A DNA stretch of 64,000 nucleotides from Pseudomonas asiatica. Its GTDB lineage: Bacteria > Pseudomonadota > Gammaproteobacteria > Pseudomonadales > Pseudomonadaceae. The translations under genes were made by a program, and so were the position numbers. Positions 1 to 8,143 of this stretch are shown piece by piece (the stretch's first letter is position 1; every line of letters starts with the position of its first letter). The notes under the pieces were generated by a model. That model worked only from the letters and a program-made list of their open reading frames with translations. It had not been told where the DNA came from and made no database searches. The stretch is taken from NCBI RefSeq assembly GCF_009932335.1, contig NZ_BLJF01000001.1, positions 1,798,001 through 1,862,000 on the forward strand, written 5' to 3'.

Positions 1-800
1 ACGGCGCCGCCGAGGGACGCCGACGTCCCGGCAACGATGTGCAGGTAGTCGAGCTGGCCTTGCAAGGCAACCGCTGCGGCCTGCGATTCATCCTCGCTCA
101 GCCCTTGGCTGTCGCGCTCGTCGGCACTGATGCGCAGGCCGATGATGAACTGTTCGTCGGTAGCCGCGCGTACGGCGGCCAGCACTTCGCGCAGGAACCG
201 CAGGCGCTGCTCCAGCTCACCGTTGTAGCCATCCGAGCGCTGGTTTACCCGCGGGTTGAGGAACTGCGCAGGCAGGTAGCCATGGCTGGCCACCACTTCA
301 ACGCCATCCAGCCCGGCCTGGTGCAGGCGGCGGGCAGCGCTGGCATAGCCCTGGACGATCTCGTCGATCATCGCTTGGTCCAGTGCGCGCGGCATCACCC
401 GGAAGCGTTCATTGGGTACCGCGGACGCCGAGTAGGCCACCGCCAGCAAACCGTCCGCCGACTCCATGATCTCCCGCCCGGGGTGGAACAGTTGTGACAG
501 CACCACGGTGCCATGCTCATGGCAGGCCTCGGCAAGCTGGCGGTAGCCGTCGATGCAGGCATCGTCGGTGGCCATCAGCACATGCGAGGTGTAGCGAGCG
601 CTGTCATGCACCCCGGCCACCTGCAGCACGATCAGGCCCACGCCACCGGCGGCGCGGGCGCGCTGGTAGGCGATGAGCTTGTCGTTGACCAGGTTGTCGG
701 TAGGCAGGCAGGTGTCGTGGCCGGTGGACATGATGCGGTTCTTCAAGCGTTTGCCGCGGATCTGCAAGGCTTCGAACAGATGAGGGAAGGCGGTCTGCAT
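1..800 (-). CDS. NADH:flavin oxidoreductase, Old Yellow Enzyme / dienoyl-CoA reductase type (3' end outside window)
   Basis: The minus strand is open from an ATG at 800 to the window edge, giving about 266 residues of an FMN-binding TIM-barrel oxidoreductase. Visible family marks are the N-terminal RGKRLKNRIMSTGHD segment, a FHPGRE strand and the substrate/FMN segment ASHGYLPAQFLNPRVNQRSD, matching the usual HGYL..QFL.P..N.R.D pattern. The family reduces activated C=C bonds or demethylates N-methyl compounds using NAD(P)H. Whether this copy has a C-terminal FeS/FAD half cannot be seen because the gene leaves the window. It is divergent from the binding-protein gene at 977, with a palindromic control region between them. 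The substrate is unknown. Confidence 0.85.
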   Translation of the reverse strand, partial: MQTAFPHLFEALQIRGKRLKNRIMSTGHDTCLPTDNLVNDKLIAYQRARAAGGVGLIVLQVAGVHDSARYTSHVLMATDDACIDGYRQLAEACHEHGTVVLSQLFHPGREIMESADGLLAVAYSASAVPNERFRVMPRALDQAMIDEIVQGYASAARRLHQAGLDGVEVVASHGYLPAQFLNPRVNQRSDGYNGELEQRLRFLREVLAAVRAATDEQFIIGLRISADERDSQGLSEDESQAAAVALQGQLDYLHIVAGTSASLGGA

Positions 801-832
801 ACAGGCGGCTCCGGTGCGATGTTGTTCTTGTT

Positions 833-887
833 CTTTTATAAAAGTGTAGCGACAGTAAAAAATCAACTTGTTTTTTTACTGGTCGGC
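833..887. promoter_or_regulatory. Palindromes in the divergent control region
   Basis: Between the divergent starts at 800 and 977 lies a perfect 12-bp palindrome, CTTTTATAAAAG (833-844). It is followed by an imperfect inverted repeat at about 849-887 (CGACAGTAAAAAA against TTTTTTACTGGTCG). The bases are seen directly; an operator role for a regulator of one or both genes is inference, and no adjacent regulator gene is visible in the window. Confidence 0.35.
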
Positions 888-976
888 GACTAGGTTTTCC
901 TCACCCTCGTGGCGAGGGCGTGACCTCACAACAACAAGAAAACGGGCCCCTCGGGCACCGGCAGGAGGCAACTACG

Positions 977-2020
977 ATGCAGGTATTCCCACGTGTAAGC
1001 AGCCTTTGCGCAGCGTTGCTGGCCATGGGCCTGGGCAGTGCGCAAGCGGCACCGCAGATGGTCGTGGTCGGCTATGGTGGTGCCGGCCAGAAAGCTCAGG
1101 ACGAGTCGATCTTCAAACCGTTCAGTGCCCAGGATGGCAGCAAGCTGATCCAGAGTGAGTACAACGGCGAGATGGCACGGATCCAGGTAATGGCCGAGAC
1201 CGGCAATGTCGACTGGGACGTGGTGCAGATAGAAGGGCCTGACCTGATGCGCGGCTGCGACGAGGGCATCTACGAGCAGCTGGATTGGCAGCGCATGGGC
1301 CATGCGGGTGAACTGATTACCGACGCGGCACAAGCCTGTGGCTCGGCCGCGCTGGTATGGAGCGTGGCCATTGCCTATGACCGCAGCAAGCTGGCACAGG
1401 CGCCTGCGTCGTGGGCCGACTTCTGGGACGTGAGCAAGTACCCGGGCAAGCGCGGCCTGCGCAAGCGTGCGGTGTACAACCTGGAGTTCGCCCTGATGGC
1501 AGATGGGGTGAAGGTCGAGGATGTGTACCAGGTCCTGGCCACCCCGGCAGGGGTCGAGCGTGCCTTTGCCAAGCTCAGCGAGCTCAAGCCGTATATCCAG
1601 TGGTGGGACGCCGGCGCCCAACCTGCCCAGTGGCTGGCGGCGGGAGACGTGGTGATGACCTCGACCTATAGCGGGCGCATCGCCGTGGCGGCCCAGCAGG
1701 GCAGCCCGCTGGCGGTGGTCTGGCCTGGCAGCCTGTATGGCATGGATTACTGGGCGATCATCAAAGGCTCGCGGCATGTCGACCAGGCCAAGCGGCTGAT
1801 TGCCTACGCCAACCAGCCGGACACCCAGGTGCGTTATGTGCAGCAGATTCCCTATGGGCCAACCAACACCCAGGCGGCGGCGAAGCTAGACCCGTCCCTG
1901 GCCAGCTGGGTGCCTACTTCGCCGCAGAACCTGCAGGGGGCGTTGGCGATGAATGTGGAATTCTGGGTCGACCATGGCGAAGAGCTGGAACAGCGCTTCA
2001 ATGCGTGGGCCAGCAAATAG
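977..2020 (+). CDS. Periplasmic solute-binding protein of an ABC transporter (PotD-like family)
   Basis: 347 residues starting at ATG 977, preceded by GGAGG at 964-968. Residues 1-23 form a signal peptide ending in AQA, so the protein is periplasmic. The mature part fits the extracellular solute-binding fold of the polyamine/iron/thiamine class, with a DWDVVQIEG strand near the N-terminus and a WWDAGAQPAQWLAAGDV segment in the second lobe. No ABC permease or ATPase gene follows. The next gene, 20 bp on, is a class II aldolase, so this is an orphan binding protein or depends on a transporter encoded elsewhere. The ligand cannot be named from sequence alone. Confidence 0.85.
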   Translation: MQVFPRVSSLCAALLAMGLGSAQAAPQMVVVGYGGAGQKAQDESIFKPFSAQDGSKLIQSEYNGEMARIQVMAETGNVDWDVVQIEGPDLMRGCDEGIYEQLDWQRMGHAGELITDAAQACGSAALVWSVAIAYDRSKLAQAPASWADFWDVSKYPGKRGLRKRAVYNLEFALMADGVKVEDVYQVLATPAGVERAFAKLSELKPYIQWWDAGAQPAQWLAAGDVVMTSTYSGRIAVAAQQGSPLAVVWPGSLYGMDYWAIIKGSRHVDQAKRLIAYANQPDTQVRYVQQIPYGPTNTQAAAKLDPSLASWVPTSPQNLQGALAMNVEFWVDHGEELEQRFNAWASK

Positions 2021-2040
2021 CGTACTGCAAAGGTATAACG

Positions 2041-2799
2041 ATGATGACCACAACGGAACAAAGCCTGCGCCAGGAGCTGGCCGCCTGCTATCGGCTGATC
2101 GCCCATTTCCGCATGAGCGACCTGATCTTCACCCATATTTCCCTGCGCCTGCCGGGGCCGGAGCACCACTTCCTGATCAATCCGTACGGCTTGCTGTTCG
2201 ATGAGATCATGGCCTCCAGCCTGGTGAAGATCGACCTGCAGGGCCGGCCGGTTGAAGCGACGCCGCACCCGGTCAACCCGGCCGGTTTCGTCATCCACAG
2301 CGCCATCCATGCTGCCCGCGAGGATGCCCGCTGTGTGTTGCACACCCACACCCGGGCAGGTTGTGCGGTGGCGGCGCTGGAATGTGGGCTGCTACCGCTC
2401 AACCAGATGTCCATGGAGTTTTATGGCAAGGTGGCATACCACGCCTATGAAGGGATTGCGCTGGACATGGATGAGCAGCGAAGGCTGGTAGCCGACCTAG
2501 GCGACAAGCCGGTGATGATCCTGCGCAACCATGGCCTGCTGACCACTGGGCGCAGCGTGGCCGAAGCATTCCTGCGCATGTACTACCTGGAGAAGGCGTG
2601 CGAGATCCAGTTGGCGGCACAGAGTGCCGGGCAGGTGATTTTGCCGCCGGCCGAAGTGTGCGCGCATACCGAGCGGCAGTTCAATGAGCCTGGACGAGGG
2701 TTGAAACAGGGCGAACTGGCGGATCCGGATGCGTTGCAGCTGGCATGGGCGGCACTGTTGCGGATGCTGGAAAAGGTCGCACCTGGATACCGGAGCTGA
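2041..2799 (+). CDS. Class II aldolase/adducin family protein
   Basis: 252 residues from the first of two adjacent ATG codons at 2041, with AAAGG upstream. The protein shows the class II aldolase layout: an N-terminal FTHISLRLPG segment, the zinc ligand pair in VLHTHTRAG, and the third histidine in LRNHGLLTTG. The family cleaves or epimerises phosphorylated sugars or decarboxylates related acids with a divalent metal; adducin-like members are often of unknown substrate. It follows the binding-protein gene by 20 bp and is probably cotranscribed, which hints at uptake and breakdown of one compound, but that is inference. Confidence 0.85.
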   Translation: MMTTTEQSLRQELAACYRLIAHFRMSDLIFTHISLRLPGPEHHFLINPYGLLFDEIMASSLVKIDLQGRPVEATPHPVNPAGFVIHSAIHAAREDARCVLHTHTRAGCAVAALECGLLPLNQMSMEFYGKVAYHAYEGIALDMDEQRRLVADLGDKPVMILRNHGLLTTGRSVAEAFLRMYYLEKACEIQLAAQSAGQVILPPAEVCAHTERQFNEPGRGLKQGELADPDALQLAWAALLRMLEKVAPGYRS

Positions 2800-2939
2800 C
2801 GCTCCGCCACCTCGGCAACCCTTGCACGATAACAGTCACTGTTGCGCACCTCTGGGCCGCAACTGTGCTGGTCCCTGTCAAAGGAATAGCCTTATGCTGT
2901 AACGAAATATGTCTAGAACGCTTGAAGAAGGATGTCGCA

Positions 2940-3824
2940 ATGCCACTCAAGGATCTGCTCATCGCCCTGGTGGTGATTGTCGCCTGGGGAGTCAACTTCG
3001 TGGTCATCAAGGTTGGCCTCGATGGGTTGCCGCCGATGTTGCTGGGGGCATTGCGCTTCTTGCTGGTGGCATTCCCGGCGATCTTGCTGGTCAAGCGGCC
3101 GAAGTTGCCCTGGCGCTGGCTGATCGCCTACGGCGCGACCATTTCGCTGGGCCAGTTCGCTTTCCTGTTCCAGGCCATGTACAGCGGCATGCCGCCAGGG
3201 CTGGCCTCGCTGATCCTGCAATCGCAGGCGTTCTTCACCCTCGGCTTCGCCGCGTTGTTCCTCGGCGAGCGGCTGCGCCTGGCCAGCGTGCTGGGGCTGC
3301 TGGTGGCCGCCAGCGGCCTGGCGCTTATCGGCAGCGAAGACGGCGGCCATGTACCGATGTTGGCGCTGGTGCTGACCCTGTGTGCCGGCGCCATGTGGGG
3401 CATGGGCAACATCATCACCCGGCGCTTTGGCTCGGTTGACCTGGTGGCGCTGGTTATCTGGGGCGGGCTGATCCCGCCACTGCCGTTCCTTGCGTTGTCC
3501 TGGTGGCTGGAGGGGCCGGAGCGCATCGGCCACGCCATTGCCAATATCATCTGGAGTTCGGTATTGGCCCTGGCTTACCTGGCGTTTGTCGCCACCATGC
3601 TCGGCTACAGCCTGTGGAGCAAGCTGCTGTCGCGCCACCCGGCCGGCAAGGTGGCGCCGTTCTCGCTGCTGGTGCCTGTGATTGGCCTGAGTTCGTCGGC
3701 GTTGTTGCTGGGCGAGCGTCTGACTGCGACCCAGGGCTGGGGCGCATTGCTGGTGATGGCAGGGTTGCTGGTGAACGTGTTTGGCGCAAGGCTTGGGCGC
3801 CGGTTAAGGGCTGTCAGCGCGTAG
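2940..3824 (+). CDS. EamA-family (drug/metabolite transporter superfamily) permease
   Basis: 294 residues starting at ATG 2940, with AAGGA just upstream. The protein is almost entirely hydrophobic with about ten membrane helices in two EamA halves. The start PLKDLLIALVVIVAWGVNFV is typical of the RhaT/YdcZ-like branch and of the cysteine/O-acetylserine exporter EamA. The loop after the third helix pair carries the usual short charged GERLRL motif, repeated as GERLTA in the second half. It acts in the inner membrane as a metabolite exporter; the substrate is not deducible. A REP hairpin follows the stop codon. Confidence 0.9.
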   Translation: MPLKDLLIALVVIVAWGVNFVVIKVGLDGLPPMLLGALRFLLVAFPAILLVKRPKLPWRWLIAYGATISLGQFAFLFQAMYSGMPPGLASLILQSQAFFTLGFAALFLGERLRLASVLGLLVAASGLALIGSEDGGHVPMLALVLTLCAGAMWGMGNIITRRFGSVDLVALVIWGGLIPPLPFLALSWWLEGPERIGHAIANIIWSSVLALAYLAFVATMLGYSLWSKLLSRHPAGKVAPFSLLVPVIGLSSSALLLGERLTATQGWGALLVMAGLLVNVFGARLGRRLRAVSA

Positions 3825-3831
3825 CTGACTC

Positions 3832-3871
3832 TGTGGGAGCGGACTTGCGTTGCGAAAGGGCCGCTCCCACA
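3832..3871. repeat. REP-type hairpin (TGTGGGAGCGG family)
   Basis: TGTGGGAGCGG at 3832 is mirrored by CCGCTCCCACA ending at 3871, with a short loop. This is the common Pseudomonas REP core and sits just after the EamA gene, where it can act as a transcript-end hairpin. Confidence 0.75.
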
Positions 3872-3938
3872 AATGCGCGTTGCAAACAGGGCGCTCTGTT
3901 AGAATCGGCCTCTTTTGCCAGGCCAATGGAGCGCACCC

Positions 3939-4259
3939 ATGATCATTTCAACCACCAGCCAGCTCGAAGGCCGCCCGATTGCTGAATACCTGGGTGTGGT
4001 CAGCTCCGAATCGGTGCAGGGCATCAATTTCGTGCGCGATTTCTTTGCACGTTTTCGCGACTTCTTCGGCGGGCGTTCGCAAACCCTGGAAAGCGCACTG
4101 CGCCAAGCCCGGGAGCAGGCCACCGAAGAACTGAAGGCGCGGGCACGCCAGTTGCAGGCCGATGCGGTAGTGGGTGTGGATTTCGAGATCAGCATGCCGT
4201 CGGTACAGGGCGGCATGGTCGTGGTATTTGCTACCGGTACAGCGGTGCGCCTGAAGTAG
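3939..4259 (+). CDS. YbjQ family (UPF0145) protein
   Basis: 106 residues, the usual length of the family, starting at ATG 3939. It has the full YbjQ pattern: MIISTTSQLEGRPI at the start, the central GRSQTLESALRQAREQA helix, and the DAVVGVDFE strand followed by a short C-terminal strand. The family forms pentameric or decameric rings and is called heavy-metal binding, but no biochemical role is established. It is flanked by REP DNA upstream and a small unknown gene downstream, so context adds little. Confidence 0.9.
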   Translation: MIISTTSQLEGRPIAEYLGVVSSESVQGINFVRDFFARFRDFFGGRSQTLESALRQAREQATEELKARARQLQADAVVGVDFEISMPSVQGGMVVVFATGTAVRLK

Positions 4260-4397
4260 AGCGTCTGCCGCTGGTCGGGTCCAAGGCTTCGGTCTGGGCG
4301 GTCCGCAAATGACCGGCTAGTCTCACTTTCACAGGTCGCGTTTGGTAGAGCAACTGTTCTGGTTGCCGACGCGTCCGCCACTGGAGGGAGACAGGGC

Positions 4398-4586
4398 ATG
4401 AGCGAATCCTTTTTCGAAGACCTGAACGACGCGTTCCCGATCAACAGCCAGGTGCGTTGCGGCCAAGCGGCATTTCGCCTGGGCTTCGCCCACATGACGC
4501 TGGATGATTCCGAACAGCTCCAGCCTGCACATCTGCAGCGCAGCAAAAAAGGCCGCTTCATGCCGCGGGTTCCGCTCAAGAAGTGA
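4398..4586 (+). CDS. Small hypothetical protein, 62 residues
   Basis: Starts at ATG 4398 behind GGAGGGAGACAGG, a strong ribosome binding site, and ends 16 bp before a clear rho-independent terminator, so it looks like a real single-gene transcript. The protein is soluble, acidic in the first half and basic at the end (QRSKKGRFMPRVPLKK). I do not recognise a family. No signal peptide or membrane segment is seen. Confidence 0.65.
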   Translation: MSESFFEDLNDAFPINSQVRCGQAAFRLGFAHMTLDDSEQLQPAHLQRSKKGRFMPRVPLKK

Positions 4587-4601
4587 TCCCGCTCCAGCAC
4601 A

Positions 4602-4627
4602 ACCCCGCCGAATGGCGGGGTTTTTAT
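4602..4627 (+). terminator. Rho-independent terminator
   Basis: ACCCCGCC-GAAT-GGCGGGGT stem followed by TTTTATT, 16 bp downstream of the 62-residue gene. Confidence 0.85.
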
Positions 4628-4726
4628 TGCCATTTCTTGATCCGCCTCATGGCATTGCCGGGTAGCACTCGCAGGATGGCCAAGGCTGTGGTTTTCTTGC
4701 GCGGCATTCCAGCAACGGAGGATTGA

Positions 4727-5038
4727 ATGCTCATGCGAGTCAGGGAAGAGACCTATTGGCAATGGGCCGACGCACAGCTGCACAGCCGCTGCCACGACGA
4801 AGCACTCAGTGACGGCACCACGCTGGACGTGCAGGTGCGCCTGTCGCGCCTGGGGGCGACCCAACTGTTTTTGGGGTTGTACGCCGGTGATGGGCGAGCG
4901 TTGCTGGAGGAGTATTACCCCGCACGCCCAGGCGAGACCATGACTCGCGCCCTGGTGTGGGGTGTAGACCGCGCCCGGGCGATGGCAACCGGCGCCTTGC
5001 CGCTGCCGGAGCCCCGCAGCCAGCGGCGCCAGGCATGA
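4727..5038 (+). CDS. Hypothetical protein, 103 residues
   Basis: Starts at ATG 4727 after AACGGAGGATTGA; a second in-frame ATG follows at 4733, but the GGAGG spacing favours the first. The product is small and soluble, with a tryptophan-rich start (EETYWQWADAQLHSR), a predicted mixed alpha/beta body and a basic proline-rich tail. I cannot assign a family. It converges with the minus-strand gene at 5085, and the two share the hairpin between them. Confidence 0.65.
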   Translation: MLMRVREETYWQWADAQLHSRCHDEALSDGTTLDVQVRLSRLGATQLFLGLYAGDGRALLEEYYPARPGETMTRALVWGVDRARAMATGALPLPEPRSQRRQA

Positions 5039-5066
5039 AAAAGCCCGGCCTGTGCGGGCCGGGCTC
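5036..5066. terminator. Hairpin terminator between convergent genes
   Basis: AGCCCGGCC-TGTGC-GGCCGGGCT stem. The run of A before it on the plus strand becomes a U-run on the minus strand, so it should stop the minus-strand gene efficiently and may serve both directions. Confidence 0.75.
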
Positions 5067-5084
5067 AGATAAAGGTGGGAACCC

Positions 5085-5417
5085 TCAGTTGAGCGGTTCG
5101 ATCACCTTGACTGCCTGCTGCTCACGGGCAGCGGGCCATTCTTGTTGCAGGGTCTGCAGGACGCGGCCGACGAACTCGGTATCGGCGGCGGCCTTCTTGC
5201 CGACGTAGCCTTGGCCACGGCGGTAGACCTTGAAGCGGGCACGCATGCTGGGCAGGTGCTCTTCGAATTCATCTTCGACGGTGTTCGGTGGCAGGCGGTC
5301 GAGGCGCACTTCACCGGTCTGGCTTACCCACAGCAGATGGTCGTCAAGGCTGTCCTTGCGTACGGCGAACAGCTGGGCCAATTGGTCGATAGTCGGATTG
5401 TTGTTCAAGTTCATCAT
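5085..5417 (-). CDS. Conserved hypothetical protein, about 110 residues
   Basis: The likely start is one of two adjacent ATG codons at 5417/5414, preceded by GGGGGC. The longer frame up to 5486 uses a non-ATG start and lacks a binding site. The protein opens with MNLNNNPTIDQLAQLFAV, followed by a short beta region (HLLWVSQTGEVRLDRL) and a basic segment with RRGQGYVGKKAAAD. It is soluble and of unknown function. The long 5' region (5418-5718) can form two strong hairpins, which may matter for its expression. Confidence 0.7.
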   Translation of the reverse strand: MMNLNNNPTIDQLAQLFAVRKDSLDDHLLWVSQTGEVRLDRLPPNTVEDEFEEHLPSMRARFKVYRRGQGYVGKKAAADTEFVGRVLQTLQQEWPAAREQQAVKVIEPLN

Positions 5418-5549
5418 AAAGCCCCCATTACCCATTCGTAGGTGATTTTTCACAGTTGGCGCTACCACGGTGTAGCGCACTACCAAGGCTGCTACAGCAG
5501 CATCGCAACAGGGGCTTTCTCACGCTGCCTTTTGGACAGTTTCCCTCTC

Positions 5550-5615
5550 CACGGACGGCCTGCGTTACCGCGCAGGCCGTCTGGAACACCCTTGCCACCG
5601 CTCCCGATCAGGGAG
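5550..5615. other. Structured leader region upstream of the 110-residue gene
   Basis: The ~300-bp gap between the beta-lactamase stop and the minus-strand gene holds a hairpin ACGGCCTGCG-TTACC-GCGCAGGCCGT (about 5553-5580) and a small palindrome CTCCCGATCAGGGAG (5601-5615). Neither is followed by a U-run on either strand. It could be a structured leader or an unannotated small RNA; I recognise no known RNA family. Confidence 0.35.
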
Positions 5616-5660
5616 ACGGCTTCATCATGCCCAAGGGCGATGAACGGCGTCAACCATTTT

Positions 5661-5684
5661 GTAGTGAATATTTTTGCTCACTAC
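5661..5684. repeat. Inverted repeat GTAGTGA-N10-TCACTAC
   Basis: Perfect 7-bp arms around an A/T-rich 10-base centre, just downstream of the beta-lactamase stop codon. No U-run follows on either strand, so an operator is as likely as a transcript end. The role is unknown. Confidence 0.4.
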
Positions 5685-5718
5685 ATTGTGTCGTTTTGTT
5701 CGACAATCGCTGCCCGCA

Positions 5719-6861
5719 CTACAGCCCGGAGAGAATGTCGAAGGCTGCGCGCACCCGGGCTTCGTTCGGGTAGTTTCGGTTGGCCAGCAACACCACGGCC
5801 AGTTGTTCGGCGGGCACGAACGCGGCGTAGGCGCCGAAGCCATTGGTCGAGCCGGTCTTGTTGTACCAGGCTGCCGGCAGCGGCGGCAGGGCTGGTTGCA
5901 AGCGTGTGGTTGCCTGCGGTTCACGGATTAGCTGCGGGCCGTTGCCATCGATCAGTGTGGCCAGCGTGACCGGGTAGGGGTAACGCTCCCAGCCCAGGCC
6001 CTGGGTCATGGCGCCGACCTGGAAGTAGCCCCGCTGGGTGATGGCCGTGGCTTGTGCCAGCGCCGGTGGCAGCCGCTCCGGCTGCATGTGCAGGCGCACA
6101 TAGCGCAGCAGGTCGCTGGCGCTGGTCTTGATGCCGTAGGCTTCGTCGGCGTAAGGGCCGGGGCCGACACGCACCGGCTTGTCGGCACTGTCGTAGCCCT
6201 GGGCATACAACCCCTGGGCGCTGGCCGGGACCTGCAGATAGGTGTTTTCCAGGCCCATCTGTTTCAGCAGGCCCTCGCTCATCAGCGTGGAAAATGGCTG
6301 ATGCTGCGCTCGGGCGGCCAGGTCACCGAACAAGCCCAGGCTGGGGTTCGAGTAGCAGCGCTGGGTGCCGGGTTTGGCGCGGGGTTGCCAGTGACGGAAG
6401 AAATCGACCACCTGCTGCGCCGTCTGCACCGCATCCGGGAACTGCAACGGCAGGCAGTCGGCACTATAGGCGCCCAGCTCCAGCACGCTTGCGTCGCCGA
6501 TGGGGGCGCCGGCAAGGGCCGGGTGATAGCGCTTGGCCGGGGCATCGAGGTCCAGCTTGCCTTCGGCACTGGCCAGTGCGGCCAGGGTGGCGGTGTAGGT
6601 CTTGCTCAGCGAACCGATCTCGAACAGCGTGTCGCGGCTGACCGGCACATTGTCGGCCTTGCTGGCCACGCCATAGCTGAAGTAGTACGCGTGGTTGCGA
6701 GCATAGACAGCCACGGCCATGCCGGTGATGCCTTGCTCTTGCATCAGCGGGCGGATGATCTGGTCGACCTTGGCCTGCAACTGGTCGTCGGCCTGGGCGG
6801 CACTGTAGCCCAGGGTGAGAGTGATGGCGGCTGCAAGTGCAGCCAGGCGGGAGAGGGGCAT
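5719..6861 (-). CDS. ampC: Class C beta-lactamase (AmpC)
   Basis: 380 residues from ATG 6861, with a signal peptide ending near AAQA-DD, so it is exported to the periplasm. All three active-site motifs are present: S84-L-S-K87 with the acylating serine, Y170-S-N172, and K335-T-G337. Length and order match class C enzymes, which hydrolyse cephalosporins. The frame continues to a non-ATG start at 6900, but the signal peptide fits the 6861 start. The upstream divergent gene is a transporter rather than ampR, so the classical AmpR control is not encoded next to it. A related serine esterase is conceivable but the complete motif set argues for a beta-lactamase. Confidence 0.93.
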   Translation of the reverse strand: MPLSRLAALAAAITLTLGYSAAQADDQLQAKVDQIIRPLMQEQGITGMAVAVYARNHAYYFSYGVASKADNVPVSRDTLFEIGSLSKTYTATLAALASAEGKLDLDAPAKRYHPALAGAPIGDASVLELGAYSADCLPLQFPDAVQTAQQVVDFFRHWQPRAKPGTQRCYSNPSLGLFGDLAARAQHQPFSTLMSEGLLKQMGLENTYLQVPASAQGLYAQGYDSADKPVRVGPGPYADEAYGIKTSASDLLRYVRLHMQPERLPPALAQATAITQRGYFQVGAMTQGLGWERYPYPVTLATLIDGNGPQLIREPQATTRLQPALPPLPAAWYNKTGSTNGFGAYAAFVPAEQLAVVLLANRNYPNEARVRAAFDILSGL

Positions 6862-6980
6862 GAGCGAGTCCTGTGCTGGAGCGTGTCCGTTGAGCGACAC
6901 CGGTGGGGGTTCCGGCGTTAGCGGCGAAAAGCCGAAGACCTTATCGTCTGCCCTTGCACAATGACAAGACGGAAACTGTG

Positions 6981-7973
6981 ATGAAGTATTTGCGCATGTT
7001 ATTCGACAATTTCACCCTGGCCTTGCTCGGGGTGGTGCTGATTGCCACCGTGCTGCCTTGCTCGGGCGACGGCGCAGTGTATTTTGGTTGGCTGACCAAC
7101 CTGGCCATCGGCCTGCTGTTCTTTCTGCACGGCGCCAAGCTGTCGCGCGAGGCGATCATTGCCGGAGCGGGGCACTGGCGCCTGCACTTGCTGGTGTTCT
7201 CCTGCACCTTCGTGCTGTTCCCGCTGCTGGGCCTGGCGTTCAAGCCACTGTTCGTGCCGCTGGTGGGCAACGAACTTTACCTGGGCGTGCTCTACCTGTG
7301 TGCCTTGCCGGCTACCGTGCAGTCGGCCATCGCCTTCACTTCGCTGGCGCGTGGTAACGTGCCGGCGGCCATTTGCAGTGCGGCGGCATCCAGCCTGCTG
7401 GGTATCTTCCTCACGCCGTTGCTGGTAATGATGTTGCTGGGGGCCAGCGGTGATACCGGTTCTGGTCTGGATGCGGTGCTGAAGATCACCCTGCAGCTGC
7501 TGGTGCCGTTCGTGGCCGGGCAGGTCGCCCGGCGCTGGATCGGTGCCTGGGTCAAGCGCAATGCGCGCTGGCTCAAGGTGGTGGACCAGGGTTCGATCCT
7601 GCTGGTGGTCTACACCGCGTTCAGCGAGGCGGTGGTCACCGGGCTGTGGCACACGGTATCGCCGCAGCACCTGGCCGGGTTGTTTGCCGTGTGCGGAATC
7701 TTGTTGGCGGTGGTGTTGTACGGTACCCGGCTGCTCGGCAAGCTGCTGGGCTTTGACCTGGAGGACCGCATTACCATCCTGTTCGCCGGTTCGAAGAAGA
7801 GCCTGGCTACCGGGGTGCCAATGGCGCAGGTGCTGTTCGTCGGCAGTGGCATTGGCGCGATGATCCTGCCGCTGATGCTGTTCCACCAGATTCAGCTGAT
7901 GGTCTGTGCAGTGCTGGCGCAACGTTATGCCAGCCGTGAGCAGGTGGCTGAAGAAGCTTCGGCGGCGTCCTGA
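6981..7973 (+). CDS. Bile acid:sodium symporter-like (SBF-like, YfeH type) membrane protein
   Basis: 330 residues starting at ATG 6981. About ten hydrophobic helices; the second opens with WLTNLAIGLLFFLHGAKLSR, the signature of the SBF-like/YfeH branch of the bile acid:Na+ symporter superfamily. A second family mark is FAGSKKSLATGVPMA near the C-terminus. It probably moves an organic anion across the inner membrane with sodium; the substrate is unknown. It is divergent from ampC, with about 120 bp between starts. A long REP double hairpin follows it. Confidence 0.9.
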   Translation: MKYLRMLFDNFTLALLGVVLIATVLPCSGDGAVYFGWLTNLAIGLLFFLHGAKLSREAIIAGAGHWRLHLLVFSCTFVLFPLLGLAFKPLFVPLVGNELYLGVLYLCALPATVQSAIAFTSLARGNVPAAICSAAASSLLGIFLTPLLVMMLLGASGDTGSGLDAVLKITLQLLVPFVAGQVARRWIGAWVKRNARWLKVVDQGSILLVVYTAFSEAVVTGLWHTVSPQHLAGLFAVCGILLAVVLYGTRLLGKLLGFDLEDRITILFAGSKKSLATGVPMAQVLFVGSGIGAMILPLMLFHQIQLMVCAVLAQRYASREQVAEEASAAS

Positions 7974-7993
7974 CACCTGGTTTGGCCACTGAT

Positions 7994-8129
7994 GCGGTCG
8001 CCGTGTAGGAGCGGCCTTGTGTCGCGAAAGGGCTGCGCAGCAGCCCCTCGATTTCAGCTTGGAGCAGATATTGCCGGGGCCGCTTTGCGGCCCTTTCGCG
8101 ACACAAGGCCGCTCCTACACGGCGACCGC
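7994..8129. repeat. Paired REP elements forming a long inverted repeat
   Basis: GCGGTCGCCGTGTAGGAGCG at 7994 is mirrored at the far end (8129), and the arms continue through GGCCTTGTGTCGCGAAAGGGC. Two REP units face each other around a loop of roughly 50 bp, between convergent genes. Confidence 0.85.
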
Positions 8130-8143
8130 GAAATGACCAGAAA

